Assembly: GCA_026707405.1 (NCBI GenBank)
Contig: JAPOWW010000003.1
Span: 310,001 to 374,000 of the forward strand
Length of the DNA: 64,000 nt
Source of the DNA: Chloroflexota bacterium
Lineage (GTDB): Bacteria > Chloroflexota > UBA11872 > VXNJ01
Direction of reading: 5' to 3'
Shown here: one piece after another, positions 8,813-18,243 of the stretch
How the letters are laid out: each line of letters begins with the position of its first letter
How positions within the stretch are numbered: position 1 is the stretch's first letter
Notes under the pieces: generated by a model
Seen by the model: only the letters and a program-made list of their open reading frames with translations
Told to the model about the DNA's origin: nothing
Databases searched by the model: none
Position numbers and translations under genes: made by a program

Positions 8813-9217
8813 ATGGCCGTAATAAAAAAAGAAGTGGAAGGCGTTGACATCTACCCGGACGAGCCGGGTCGAGTCGTGCGCAAGGACCTTGTAGGACCCG
8901 AAGACGGCGCGCCGAACTTCTCGATGCGCCAGTTCCACCTCTCGCCCGGGTCGTCGACACCCGAACATTCGCACGACTGGGAACACGAGGTATTGATAAC
9001 CCAGGGCGGCGGAACGCTCTTGCACAGGAGCGGGAATTCGGACTTCACGGCGGGTGACACGGTCTACGTGCCGCCGCACGAGGTGCACCAGTTCCAGAAC
9101 ACAGGAGACGGACCGCTTGCGTTTATCTGCGTGGTGCCGAATTCCGGGCACGTGGCGAGCCTGACGAATGAGGAACGCGACCGCCTCGCGGCCGCTGGAA
9201 TCGACTGCGAAGGATAG
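8813..9217 (+). CDS. Cupin-domain protein
   Basis: This 134-residue single-domain cupin contains the two conserved motifs: a metal-binding first block with HSHDWEHEVLI around residues 59-69, and a second block VYVPPHEVHQF. The histidines and glutamate are spaced to bind one metal ion. Such small cupins act as dioxygenases, isomerases or small-molecule sensors, and nothing here identifies the substrate. A good ribosome-binding sequence (GGAGGCGAGG) precedes the ATG. The gene is divergent from the RdhA-like gene across about 240 nt. No membrane or export signal is visible. Confidence 0.75.
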   Translation: MAVIKKEVEGVDIYPDEPGRVVRKDLVGPEDGAPNFSMRQFHLSPGSSTPEHSHDWEHEVLITQGGGTLLHRSGNSDFTAGDTVYVPPHEVHQFQNTGDGPLAFICVVPNSGHVASLTNEERDRLAAAGIDCEG

Positions 9218-9337
9218 AGTTTTTAGGCGATTTAGGTCTAGAAGCCGAAGCCTGCGTTTAGAATGAATAATGTGACTCGCGCGGCCATGTCTGTAACTAC
9301 AGGCTGACCGGCGTTTCGAGGCTTTGGAGGCTCTTCA

Positions 9338-9520
9338 ATGAAGCTAATCGTTGGATTTCTGACACTAATCGGCTTGGCGGTGGTGCTGGTGTTTCTCGCC
9401 GCCATCGGCCTTTTCGCCTTTGACGAGATGAAGCGGAAAATGGCCGAAGGCGACTTCTCGTCGGTAATGCCACCGGCTCCAGAACAAGAACAACCGGCTG
9501 CGGAAAGCCAGTCCGGCTAA
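9338..9520 (+). CDS. Small single-pass membrane protein
   Basis: This 60-residue product has one strongly hydrophobic segment over residues 3-27, then a short charged stretch (DEMKRKMAEGD) and a Pro/Glu-rich tail. A clear GGAGG lies 8 nt before the ATG, which supports real translation despite the small size. It matches no family I recognise. The likely topology is a short N-terminal anchor with the polar tail on one side of the membrane. It stands between the cupin and the hydrolase gene on the same strand, but the flanking gaps of 100-250 nt argue against a tight operon. Confidence 0.5.
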   Translation: MKLIVGFLTLIGLAVVLVFLAAIGLFAFDEMKRKMAEGDFSSVMPPAPEQEQPAAESQSG

Positions 9521-9777
9521 GGTCGAACGACCGCCGCTCACCGGATTGCCGAAGGCCCGGTTGAGAAGCGCGGCAGGAGCGGGTATTTAGAAGACTAACG
9601 GCGTTGGATGCCGCGCGGACTAAGTCTGGTTCGAGTTTCTTGATTTGCCGCTTTGGGCGGCGGATGCCGCGTTTTGAGAAACTAGACACATAACCCTAAC
9701 CAGAGACGTGGGATTCAGGCATTTTGAGATCGTGGACGCGGCCTCCATTCCCGTTACCGGGGCGCGAATCAATTTCG

Positions 9778-10908
9778 ATGCTCCTTCTCTTTGTCGCACT
9801 GATCGCCTTTGTGCCAACGATCTCGAAATTGTGTAGGACCGCCGGCATAGCGCTTGAAACGGTTCCTGGCGTTCCACATCCTCTTTCGCTTACTACAGCC
9901 ACACCGCACCGCACCGTAATCGAAATGGACTGGCGGGAGGGGGAACTCCAGGCGGACCTGTACGATCCCGGCGGGTTGGGTCTAAAGCCAGGACTGATAC
10001 TGGTCAATGGGGTGGTGCGCGAGGGGCGGCGCTACAGCGATTTCGAGAATCTGGCCTGGGCGCTGAGCCGCGCGGGCTTTGTAGTGATGGTCCCGGACCT
10101 GCTGAACTATCGGGAGTTCCGGCTCGTTACGGATGACGTTGACATTCTCGCGGACGCGTTCGAATTTCTGGTGGATCACAGGACCGTCGATCCGAGCAAT
10201 GTCGGGTTCTTGGGGTTCAGCGTCGGTGGATCGCTGTCGTTTGCCGCGGCTGCTGAAGGTCGTATCGCCGACGACGTGAGGTTCGTGGGGATGATCGGGC
10301 CTTACTCGGACCTGTCCCGGGTGATAATGACGACGACGACGGACTCCTATTTCCGCGACGGCCGGCTCATCGGGTTCAAACCTGAATCGTTCGTGTGGTC
10401 CGTCACACGCAACACGCTTATCGGAACGCTCGACCGGCCGGAGGACCGGGCGGTGCTAGGCGCGCTTTTTTCCGGCCCCGGCCCCGTGCCGCTTGAGGAA
10501 GTCCGGGAGAGGTTCGACCGCGGCGATCTTTCGCCGGACGGTCAGCAGGTGTATGACATTTTCGTCAATCGGGACCCCGACCGCGTTGGCAATCTGATCG
10601 CCTCTCTACCCGAAGGAGTCAAGAGCGGACTTCAGAGGCTGTCGCCGGTGAATGCCGCCGAGGCCATGCACGCGCACGTGCTGATACTGCATGAAAACGG
10701 CGACCCGTATTTCGCGAGCTGGGAGTCGGAAGATCTTATGGGGTCGCTACAGCGCGATTACGCCGAGTTGACGCTAACCAGCATAGTGCAACATGCGGAG
10801 CTGCGACTGCCGCCGCCGACGCCAGAGAACATCTTTGGCTTCTACTTGCGCGAGGGCTGGAAGCTGGGGTCGTACATATTCTCGATTCTCTCGGCGGCGG
10901 AGGCGTGA
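9778..10908 (+). CDS. Alpha/beta hydrolase (dienelactone hydrolase-like) with N-terminal membrane anchor
   Basis: This alpha/beta-hydrolase-fold protein has a nucleophile elbow GFSVGG and upstream strands VVMVPDLLNYRE typical of dienelactone hydrolase or acyl-esterase relatives. The probable acid and histidine lie in HENGDPYFAS and the C-terminal VQHAELRLPP. The frame stays open to a TTG at 9724, but the ATG at 9778 immediately precedes a hydrophobic stretch (residues 1-18) that looks like a signal anchor, so I start there. No strong ribosome-binding site supports either choice. The likely role is ester or lactone hydrolysis at the membrane, with unknown substrate. The product from ATG 9778 is 376 residues. 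Confidence 0.65.
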   Translation: MLLLFVALIAFVPTISKLCRTAGIALETVPGVPHPLSLTTATPHRTVIEMDWREGELQADLYDPGGLGLKPGLILVNGVVREGRRYSDFENLAWALSRAGFVVMVPDLLNYREFRLVTDDVDILADAFEFLVDHRTVDPSNVGFLGFSVGGSLSFAAAAEGRIADDVRFVGMIGPYSDLSRVIMTTTTDSYFRDGRLIGFKPESFVWSVTRNTLIGTLDRPEDRAVLGALFSGPGPVPLEEVRERFDRGDLSPDGQQVYDIFVNRDPDRVGNLIASLPEGVKSGLQRLSPVNAAEAMHAHVLILHENGDPYFASWESEDLMGSLQRDYAELTLTSIVQHAELRLPPPTPENIFGFYLREGWKLGSYIFSILSAAEA

Positions 10909-10979
10909 CCGGCGGAGAGCAGCGTTAGCGGGCGGCGATGATATGGCTCCGAGGCAGGCTACTTCAGAGAGTTTCGGAC

Positions 10980-11996
<1,017 letters not shown>

Positions 11997-12116
11997 TTAG
12001 GTATCGACGGCGGACTGGGCAAAAACCGGCGTTGCCGGGCGGGGAGCGCCGTCGGTCTGTATGACGTTGATAACGCCGAGACGACGCTTTCGTGACTGAT
12101 CCATTTGCGCGGCCGA

Positions 12117-14921
12117 CTACCTTGAGGGCAGGTGGAAGACGTATGGCTCGGAGGGCGTCCACCGAAGCGTTACCTGATCGTCCAAGTACCGGTACTCGAA
12201 GAGTATCAACCGCGCAAGCACTTCAGCGCCTGCACCAAACACGATCTCAAACCGCCTCGTCCCCCGGAAGTCGAACTCGCGAGCGAAACCGGTCTTGAGG
12301 ATTCTGTCGTCCACAGCCTCGGTCACCTTTCGCTCGGCAACGGAGTATTCCAATTCAATAAGGTTGGCGGTGGAAGGCAACCCGAGTCCGCTCACCCAGA
12401 ATCCGTGGGTATTGGATTCCTGGTAAGTGACGCCGGCTTCGAGATCTTGACGGCTGGGATTGGCGAAACTGACTGTGGCGTTGATCTTTTGGCCGTCCGT
12501 GCGGACCCTTACGCTTATGACCGCTCGCGCGTCGGGGGTGACCGATGGGTCGACGTCAGCGTCCGCGTCTAAAGCGCGCGCGAGAACCATCTGTACAGGA
12601 TCGTACCCATGGGGCGTGACGATGACCGTGTAGGGTACTGGATGAAGATCGGACACGATCCAATGTAACCCCGGCGCTATCACATGATCGGTCGATTGTC
12701 CGTCGATCTCGACACTGACGCCAGCGTTGACAGTAGCTGGGTTCAAGACGCCCAGTAATAGGCGGCGGCTGGCTCCAGAGGCTTGGCTCACGGCTTCGGG
12801 ATCGGCTGAAATCGCGTCGGCGGCCACGGTCACGTTGAATGGGCGCGCCCGGGTGAAGAAGTTTGAACCGTCGAATGACTCCGCCACCTGAGCGCCGGCA
12901 ATGATGTCAGCCGGTCGGTATCTGTAGAGTCCCAGCGTCCCCTCAGGCGTGAGGTTTTCACTTCGTAGCAGGCCGTGGATGCGAGCATCCTGGTGGCTGC
13001 CGAGGATTACGAAGTCGGGATCGGGCGGCATCTTCCGAATGTTCTGCGGGAATCCGGGGGTGCGGCCCGCAGTGAAGTAGTTTCGACCGTACATCTCGGC
13101 TCCAAGGATGGCGGCAGTACGGGCATTCCAGAGGTTCTGTGCGTGGGACTCGAAGTGAAACGCCAGCGTGATGGGCCTGAACTTGGTGCTGCCGGGAACC
13201 AGCGGGTATTGGAAGTGAGGCGAGAGTCTTACGGTCGACCCCTCCGGCACGGAGCGGGCGATTTGGCGAGCCTCATGCACGATTTCGCTGGGCATATTCC
13301 ACGTGAACCCCGTCCAATACCATCGGAACGTTTGAACGGTGTTGACAGCCGTGAGGGCGCCCACCAACAGTAGAGCTGCGGCAGTGAGAACCCGCAGGCT
13401 TGCCATCGCACTGTAGCGGGCCATGGCTCGCGGCCAGCCGGCGACAGCGGGGCGGCCGATACTGGTCCAGGCTACCGCAAGACCCGCCGCGAGCAGGGTG
13501 TCGCCGAAGAACGCTACGTAAGACAGCGTCTTGAAGTAGCCGTACTGATATCCGGCGCCTAACCGGACCCAGAGCCCAAACGCGGCGAACGCCGCCGCCA
13601 GAATCAAAGCCGGCAACTTCTCACCGCGCATTTTCGCGAGCGCGACGATCGCCAGCGCTATAAAACCGATCCAGGCCGGCAGTTCGAGGCTTTGAAGGAC
13701 GCTCCACACGTGAGTTCCGAGCAGACGTTCCATGCCCTCTGGATCGTTGACCATATGGTAGGCGCGGATGCCGGTTGAGGTGCGCGGCGCCGGAAACGTG
13801 ATATCGCCCCATGCGTTCCCGAACAGCTTGTTTAGATCGCTGGTAAGGACGGTGAATCGCGCCACTGCCCATTTGGCGAAGTGAAACAGACCCGGGAACC
13901 CGGTGGCGACTCCGACGAGTCCTATGATCAGCACGGTACGGATTCGGTTGGCTCGCGGTTTTTTCGCCAGCGCCAGTATCAAGGCGAGCGGCGCGGCCGT
14001 GGCGGCGAACATGCCGCTTATGCCCCAGAAGTAAGAGGACAACAAACCGGCTGAAACCCAACCGGCCAGTATTGCCGGTCTAACTCCGCCGTGGCGGATA
14101 GCCGCTATCACCGCGCCAAACGCCAGGGGCATGAAAGCGAACGCGACGGTGTGCGGTCCGAAACCCATGGAGCTGAACCAGAGCGGCAGTCCGTTCAGCC
14201 CGTAAAGACCGGCCGCCAGGAATGACGTTCTGGGGCCGAGCTGCAACCCCACCCGCGCAAATAGAAAAACCGAAACCACGGAAAGACCTAGCAGCAGATA
14301 GATCGTCGGCATGTAGGCCAGGAAGGTCGGTGTGCCTGAGACGATGCTCGCGAGCGACAGCGTATAGACGAATCCCTGACCCCTGGCCCGGAAACGATCC
14401 AACTTTTCCAGCTCTAGGAATGGACCGTCGGCCGCGCCGCTCATGGTGGCGGGGGAGTGTTTTAGATGTTCGGCGTAGGGATAGTAGAGGTCTTCATCGA
14501 CGTTGAGCGCCAGAAGCCCCAGCGAGTCGTCCCGCGCGTGTGGCAGAACCGCAATGAAGAAAAGCACTAAACCGACAATGGCGGACAAGGCGATCCAACG
14601 GTCGCCGAAGTCCCAACGGGCGGTCCTGAATCGTCTCAGCGTGACCGCAGCGCCTATAACGCCGAGCCCTAAGAGAAGCCAGAATATCTGGGTCGTGGTG
14701 AGCCAGCGGGCGTTGAAGTAGTAGGAGACGGTTATCGCCAGGAGCCAGCCGACAAACGGGGCGAGAACGAACCAATACCTCGACCAAGGGCCGCCGGACA
14801 GCAGCAGTCGGGCCGGCAGGAGGCCGACAAATCCGAGGAATAAAAGCAGGAGCGCCGCAACCAGCGTCGCCTGACCGAGCACTGTCCATGAAAGTTCTTG
14901 CACGACCTGGAATTCTGACAT
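12117..14921 (-). CDS. Large multi-pass membrane protein, GT-C glycosyltransferase-like
   Basis: This 934-residue protein has about a dozen hydrophobic segments in residues 10-560 and a soluble, beta-rich C-terminal region of about 350 residues. Loop acidic residues after the early membrane segments (ALNVDEDLYYPYAEH) recall the Asp/Glu-containing first periplasmic loop of GT-C transferases that use lipid-linked sugars. It is flanked by a flippase and gmd, so a role in transferring or polymerising sugars at the outer face of the membrane is likely. I cannot name the family with certainty. A second protein of the same size and layout, broken by a stop codon, is encoded at 44272-47067. The start ATG at 14921 is well placed before the first hydrophobic helix. 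Confidence 0.65.
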   Translation of the reverse strand: MSEFQVVQELSWTVLGQATLVAALLLLFLGFVGLLPARLLLSGGPWSRYWFVLAPFVGWLLAITVSYYFNARWLTTTQIFWLLLGLGVIGAAVTLRRFRTARWDFGDRWIALSAIVGLVLFFIAVLPHARDDSLGLLALNVDEDLYYPYAEHLKHSPATMSGAADGPFLELEKLDRFRARGQGFVYTLSLASIVSGTPTFLAYMPTIYLLLGLSVVSVFLFARVGLQLGPRTSFLAAGLYGLNGLPLWFSSMGFGPHTVAFAFMPLAFGAVIAAIRHGGVRPAILAGWVSAGLLSSYFWGISGMFAATAAPLALILALAKKPRANRIRTVLIIGLVGVATGFPGLFHFAKWAVARFTVLTSDLNKLFGNAWGDITFPAPRTSTGIRAYHMVNDPEGMERLLGTHVWSVLQSLELPAWIGFIALAIVALAKMRGEKLPALILAAAFAAFGLWVRLGAGYQYGYFKTLSYVAFFGDTLLAAGLAVAWTSIGRPAVAGWPRAMARYSAMASLRVLTAAALLLVGALTAVNTVQTFRWYWTGFTWNMPSEIVHEARQIARSVPEGSTVRLSPHFQYPLVPGSTKFRPITLAFHFESHAQNLWNARTAAILGAEMYGRNYFTAGRTPGFPQNIRKMPPDPDFVILGSHQDARIHGLLRSENLTPEGTLGLYRYRPADIIAGAQVAESFDGSNFFTRARPFNVTVAADAISADPEAVSQASGASRRLLLGVLNPATVNAGVSVEIDGQSTDHVIAPGLHWIVSDLHPVPYTVIVTPHGYDPVQMVLARALDADADVDPSVTPDARAVISVRVRTDGQKINATVSFANPSRQDLEAGVTYQESNTHGFWVSGLGLPSTANLIELEYSVAERKVTEAVDDRILKTGFAREFDFRGTRRFEIVFGAGAEVLARLILFEYRYLDDQVTLRWTPSEPYVFHLPSR

Positions 14922-14978
14922 TGAATGGTGTCAGGGGCGCGCCGTTTGCGTCAGGCTCACGGATTGGGTTTGGGCGGT

Positions 14979-16325
14979 TCAGATCGGATCACGGGTCGAG
15001 AGTTCGTCGATTGCGACGGGCACAGGGGGGTCCAGAGGACCGTTTTCGGGTTGAACGGTTGGCTGGGTGCGGATTCGCCATCGGATCAGCGCCGCCGCGA
15101 CTATCGTGAGAAACGCGCACATAGCCGCGCCGCTTGCGATGAGGATCAGCGCGAAGTCGTACGTGGACTCCGCGACGAATACGTACAGAGCAACTTGCAC
15201 AACGGCGATGGGCAGGAGTCCGTAGGCGATCCAATTCCATCCGGCGGCGATTATGAGGTAGGTGAGGAACAGGGCGGTTGTTAGCAGCGCCGTCCCGATG
15301 AGGTATCTCTGCAGGAGGCCAGGATCGGGCGCGTAATTGGCGCCGACCAGGGCGTTGTGGACGAAACCCGGAATGACGAATCCGGCGATAACAGGAATTA
15401 CGGTTATCGCGACGAGGACCGAGGCAGTCTTGGCAACGAAGCCGGGCTGGAGTACGCCACCTGCGAAAACGTGACGAAAGCGGGGCAGCAAAAGCAGTCC
15501 CAGGACAAATCCGGCGTAGAAGATGACCCTTCCCGCGAGGGCGGCGGCTGAAAACGACTCCATGGGAGTGTCGGGCAGCCGGCTGTTGGCGATCACTACG
15601 TCGATCGCCTGAACGCCGAAGATCGACAGTGTCGCCGGCACGGACCGAAGCTGTTCTCGGAGTGTAGCCCAAAGGCTTTCACGGACCTCGCCCTTCGATG
15701 GGGAGTTTGGCAGCAGTAACCAGATGGCGAGCACCGTGGCCACCACGTAGCCGAAGGCGAAGCCGGCGGTGGCGCCCGCCACGCCGAATCCGAAGGCCAC
15801 GAGCGCCACAGCGAGGACCACTCGCAGTCCCGCTTCGGCAAGCATCACCCATCCAAGCACGCTGAACCGTTGGGCGCCCTGGAGCGCTCCGCGAAACGCG
15901 GAGAGCACCAACGAGAGACAGAACGTTACCGCCAGCCAGGCGAGCACCCAGTTTCCCTCGAAGCCGAAGATCTGCCGGATGCCGGAAGAAAAGATTCCGA
16001 ACAGAGCCACGAGGCTGAGTCCTGCCAATCCGCCGAACGTGGCCGCGCGCAGCGCGAACGGCCAGGCCAGCAGATGGGTTGCGCGTTGAACGATGTGACC
16101 CGTGCCGACTGCGACAGCGGCCTGAAACGCGTTGCCGGGGAACAGCAGAATGGCGATAAAAGAAACGATGGCCAGGACAACGGCGTACTCCTTGGGGTCG
16201 AGCAGCCGGGCCATCGCGAGCTGGTAGACGTAGGAAAGCCCGTTCGCGGACATGGCCAGCACCAGGAAAACGACAGACTGACGCAGCATCGATTGGCGGG
16301 CCATCCAACGCGGACGCCAGGTCAT
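14979..16325 (-). CDS. Polysaccharide flippase (Wzx/MOP superfamily)
   Basis: This 448-residue protein has around 12-14 evenly spaced hydrophobic segments and begins with a typical Wzx-like N-terminus (SVVFLVLAMSANGLSYVYQLAMARLLDPKEYAVV). That pattern is characteristic of the polysaccharide-transport branch of the MOP/MATE superfamily, which flips lipid-linked oligosaccharides across the cytoplasmic membrane. The C-terminal tail is polar and proline-rich. The gene lies 57 nt upstream of the GT-C-like gene on the same strand and shortly downstream of a GT2 transferase, forming a coherent glycan-export block. Confidence 0.78.
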   Translation of the reverse strand: MTWRPRWMARQSMLRQSVVFLVLAMSANGLSYVYQLAMARLLDPKEYAVVLAIVSFIAILLFPGNAFQAAVAVGTGHIVQRATHLLAWPFALRAATFGGLAGLSLVALFGIFSSGIRQIFGFEGNWVLAWLAVTFCLSLVLSAFRGALQGAQRFSVLGWVMLAEAGLRVVLAVALVAFGFGVAGATAGFAFGYVVATVLAIWLLLPNSPSKGEVRESLWATLREQLRSVPATLSIFGVQAIDVVIANSRLPDTPMESFSAAALAGRVIFYAGFVLGLLLLPRFRHVFAGGVLQPGFVAKTASVLVAITVIPVIAGFVIPGFVHNALVGANYAPDPGLLQRYLIGTALLTTALFLTYLIIAAGWNWIAYGLLPIAVVQVALYVFVAESTYDFALILIASGAAMCAFLTIVAAALIRWRIRTQPTVQPENGPLDPPVPVAIDELSTRDPI

Positions 16326-16411
16326 TCGATTCGGCCGTCAGGCGCCGGGAGACCGCAAAACATCTCGGGCATGGCTGGGTGGCGCTTGGAACCCGCTATG
16401 AATGCTGATTC

Positions 16412-17098
16412 TTATCGAATCAAATCGCGAAGCCACTGATACACGTAGCGATGCCAAGTCCTCCGTATGCTGATTTTGGACCGACCCGCGCCTCGCTCGA
16501 ACTCGTGACTGGGCACCTCGGCGATTTTGTAACCTTTCTTGAGAACCTTCATAACCATTTCCTGCTCAATCGTGGTCAAGTTTTCTCTTAGATCCAGATC
16601 GGCTGCTACGCGCTTGCTGATGGATCGGAATCCGTTTTGAGCGTCGGTCAAGCGCACACCGAATCGATAGTTGATTCCAAGCTGGATAATCTGCTGACCG
16701 AACCAGCGAATGAACCGATCAAGGTCGCCGGTCATTTCGTCGCTGCCGCCTCTGGGCCGTGAGCCGACGACCAAATCGGCCTCTCCCTGTCTTATCGGCG
16801 CGACAAGTTTGGGAATGTCGGTGGGTTCGTGCGAAAGGTCCGCGTCGACGAAAACCAGAATATCGCCTGCAGCTTCGCGGATGGCCAGACGCACGGCGTC
16901 GCCCTTGCCTCTGCCATGGTCTTCGATGAGCCTGGCGCCTAATTCAGTTGCGATAGTTGGAGTCGCGTCTTCGGAGCGACCGTCAACCACGAGCACCTCA
17001 TCGGCATACTCCCGCACCGATTCGATTACCTCGCCGACAGTCTGCTCCTCGTTCTTGGCCGGTATGATGACCGATACGCTGGCATCCCGCAGTGGCAT
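16412..17098 (-). CDS. Glycosyltransferase family 2, dolichyl-phosphate-mannose-synthase-like
   Basis: This 228-residue GT-A-fold transferase begins SVIIPAKNEEQTVGEV and has the nucleotide-binding DGRSEDAT, the metal-binding DADLSHEP (DxD) and the acceptor-side motif NGFRSISKR. It closely follows the catalytic domain of polyprenyl-phosphate mannosyl/glucosyl synthases (DPM1-like), which load a single sugar onto a lipid carrier. There is no C-terminal membrane domain, so it is the soluble-type form. Its product would suit the GT-C-like transferase encoded two genes downstream, which would need a lipid-phosphate sugar donor. Confidence 0.8.
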   Translation of the reverse strand: MPLRDASVSVIIPAKNEEQTVGEVIESVREYADEVLVVDGRSEDATPTIATELGARLIEDHGRGKGDAVRLAIREAAGDILVFVDADLSHEPTDIPKLVAPIRQGEADLVVGSRPRGGSDEMTGDLDRFIRWFGQQIIQLGINYRFGVRLTDAQNGFRSISKRVAADLDLRENLTTIEQEMVMKVLKKGYKIAEVPSHEFERGAGRSKISIRRTWHRYVYQWLRDLIR

Positions 17099-17264
17099 AG
17101 GTTCGGGTCGCTTCCAGAGAGACGTGGCGGTCGATTATATGTGGCAAGTCCAGGGAGCGGCTTCCGGCGGCGCATTGCGGTCCGAGTGTGACTTATCCGT
17201 ATCGCGCTGAAGCCGGGGATAATTGGATATGACGGAAGAAACACCTCAACGGAGTGATTGACCT

Positions 17265-18122
17265 ATGTTGCAGTCTAATCGAGACCGACTCGTGGCAATT
17301 TCGGTAGTCGGCGAGGTTGCCTCGCCCAGGGCGCCGTTCGATCCGTTGCGCGTTGGGAACGACGGCGTGGGCCGCAACCTGCCGGGCTCGGGCGGGATTA
17401 CGTATAACGTCAGGATCGGGGACACGGCGATGGGCTGGGCCGGCGATCACGTCGAACCCGGGGTCACGATCAAGAACAAGAACGAGATGGAAAACGGCGC
17501 GCTTCAGTCGCTCTCCTGCGTGGGCAATCAGGCAACCGTGGTCGGCGGGGACGCGAAGGGGGCCAAGGGGTACGTCACGGGAACTCATGGCGGAATCGAG
17601 CACCTGATCTGCTATTTCGACAGCGACGCGCTCGAATCGCTCGTTATAGGAGACAAGATTCAGGTGCGCGCTCTGGGACAGGGACTCGAACTCGTCGACC
17701 ACCCGGAAGTCAAGGTCAAGAACATCGATCCGGACCTGTTCGAGAAGCTTGGGCTTAGCGCCGACGGCGACGACGTGGAAGTTCCGGTTTCAGCCATCAT
17801 TCCCCCGCAGCTCATGGGTTCCGGGCTTGGCGCGACCTCCGAACGCGGCGACTACGACATAGTTACGAATGACCTAACCATTCACGAAAAATACGGACTT
17901 GGGGAACTTCGATTGGGCGATATCGTGGCCATCAATGATCACGACAATACGGTTGGCCGGGCTTATCGCGAGGGGGCCGTCACGGTGGGTGTGATAGTTC
18001 ATGCCGACAGCTTTGCTTCCGGGCACGGCCCGGGGGTAACGACCCTCTTGACCTCCAGCACCGGAAAACTCAAGCCTGTGATCGACAAGACGGCCAACAT
18101 CGCCCGCTATCTAGGGGTGTGA
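17265..18122 (+). CDS. DUF4438 domain-containing protein
   Basis: This 285-residue protein matches what I recall of the DUF4438 family. It starts VAISVVGEVASPRAPFDP, has a glycine-rich centre (VGGDAKGAKGYVTGTHGGIEH) and ends in GVIVHADSFASGHGPGVTTLLTSSTG. Members occur in Thermotogae, Chloroflexi and others, and their biochemical function is not established to my knowledge. No membrane segment or signal peptide is present. The gene lies 121 nt upstream of selB on the same strand, but nothing in the sequence ties it to selenium metabolism. The start is the ATG at 17265, preceded by AACGGAGTG. Confidence 0.75.
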   Translation: MLQSNRDRLVAISVVGEVASPRAPFDPLRVGNDGVGRNLPGSGGITYNVRIGDTAMGWAGDHVEPGVTIKNKNEMENGALQSLSCVGNQATVVGGDAKGAKGYVTGTHGGIEHLICYFDSDALESLVIGDKIQVRALGQGLELVDHPEVKVKNIDPDLFEKLGLSADGDDVEVPVSAIIPPQLMGSGLGATSERGDYDIVTNDLTIHEKYGLGELRLGDIVAINDHDNTVGRAYREGAVTVGVIVHADSFASGHGPGVTTLLTSSTGKLKPVIDKTANIARYLGV

Positions 18123-18243
18123 CCGATGTCAGGTTCAGCCGGTCACGGCGGCTCTTGAAGATAGGGACGCGCGGTTGACGCAAGCCGCGAAGGGGTTTTT
18201 GGGACTGGCTGTTTAGGTTCAACGGGTAGGGTCGTATTGACCA

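Noticed and set aside
18123-18243. tRNA-Sec (selC) just upstream of selB
   Set aside because: No TCA anticodon arm with the long acceptor and variable stems could be folded from either strand. The same holds for the gap at 20110-20203.
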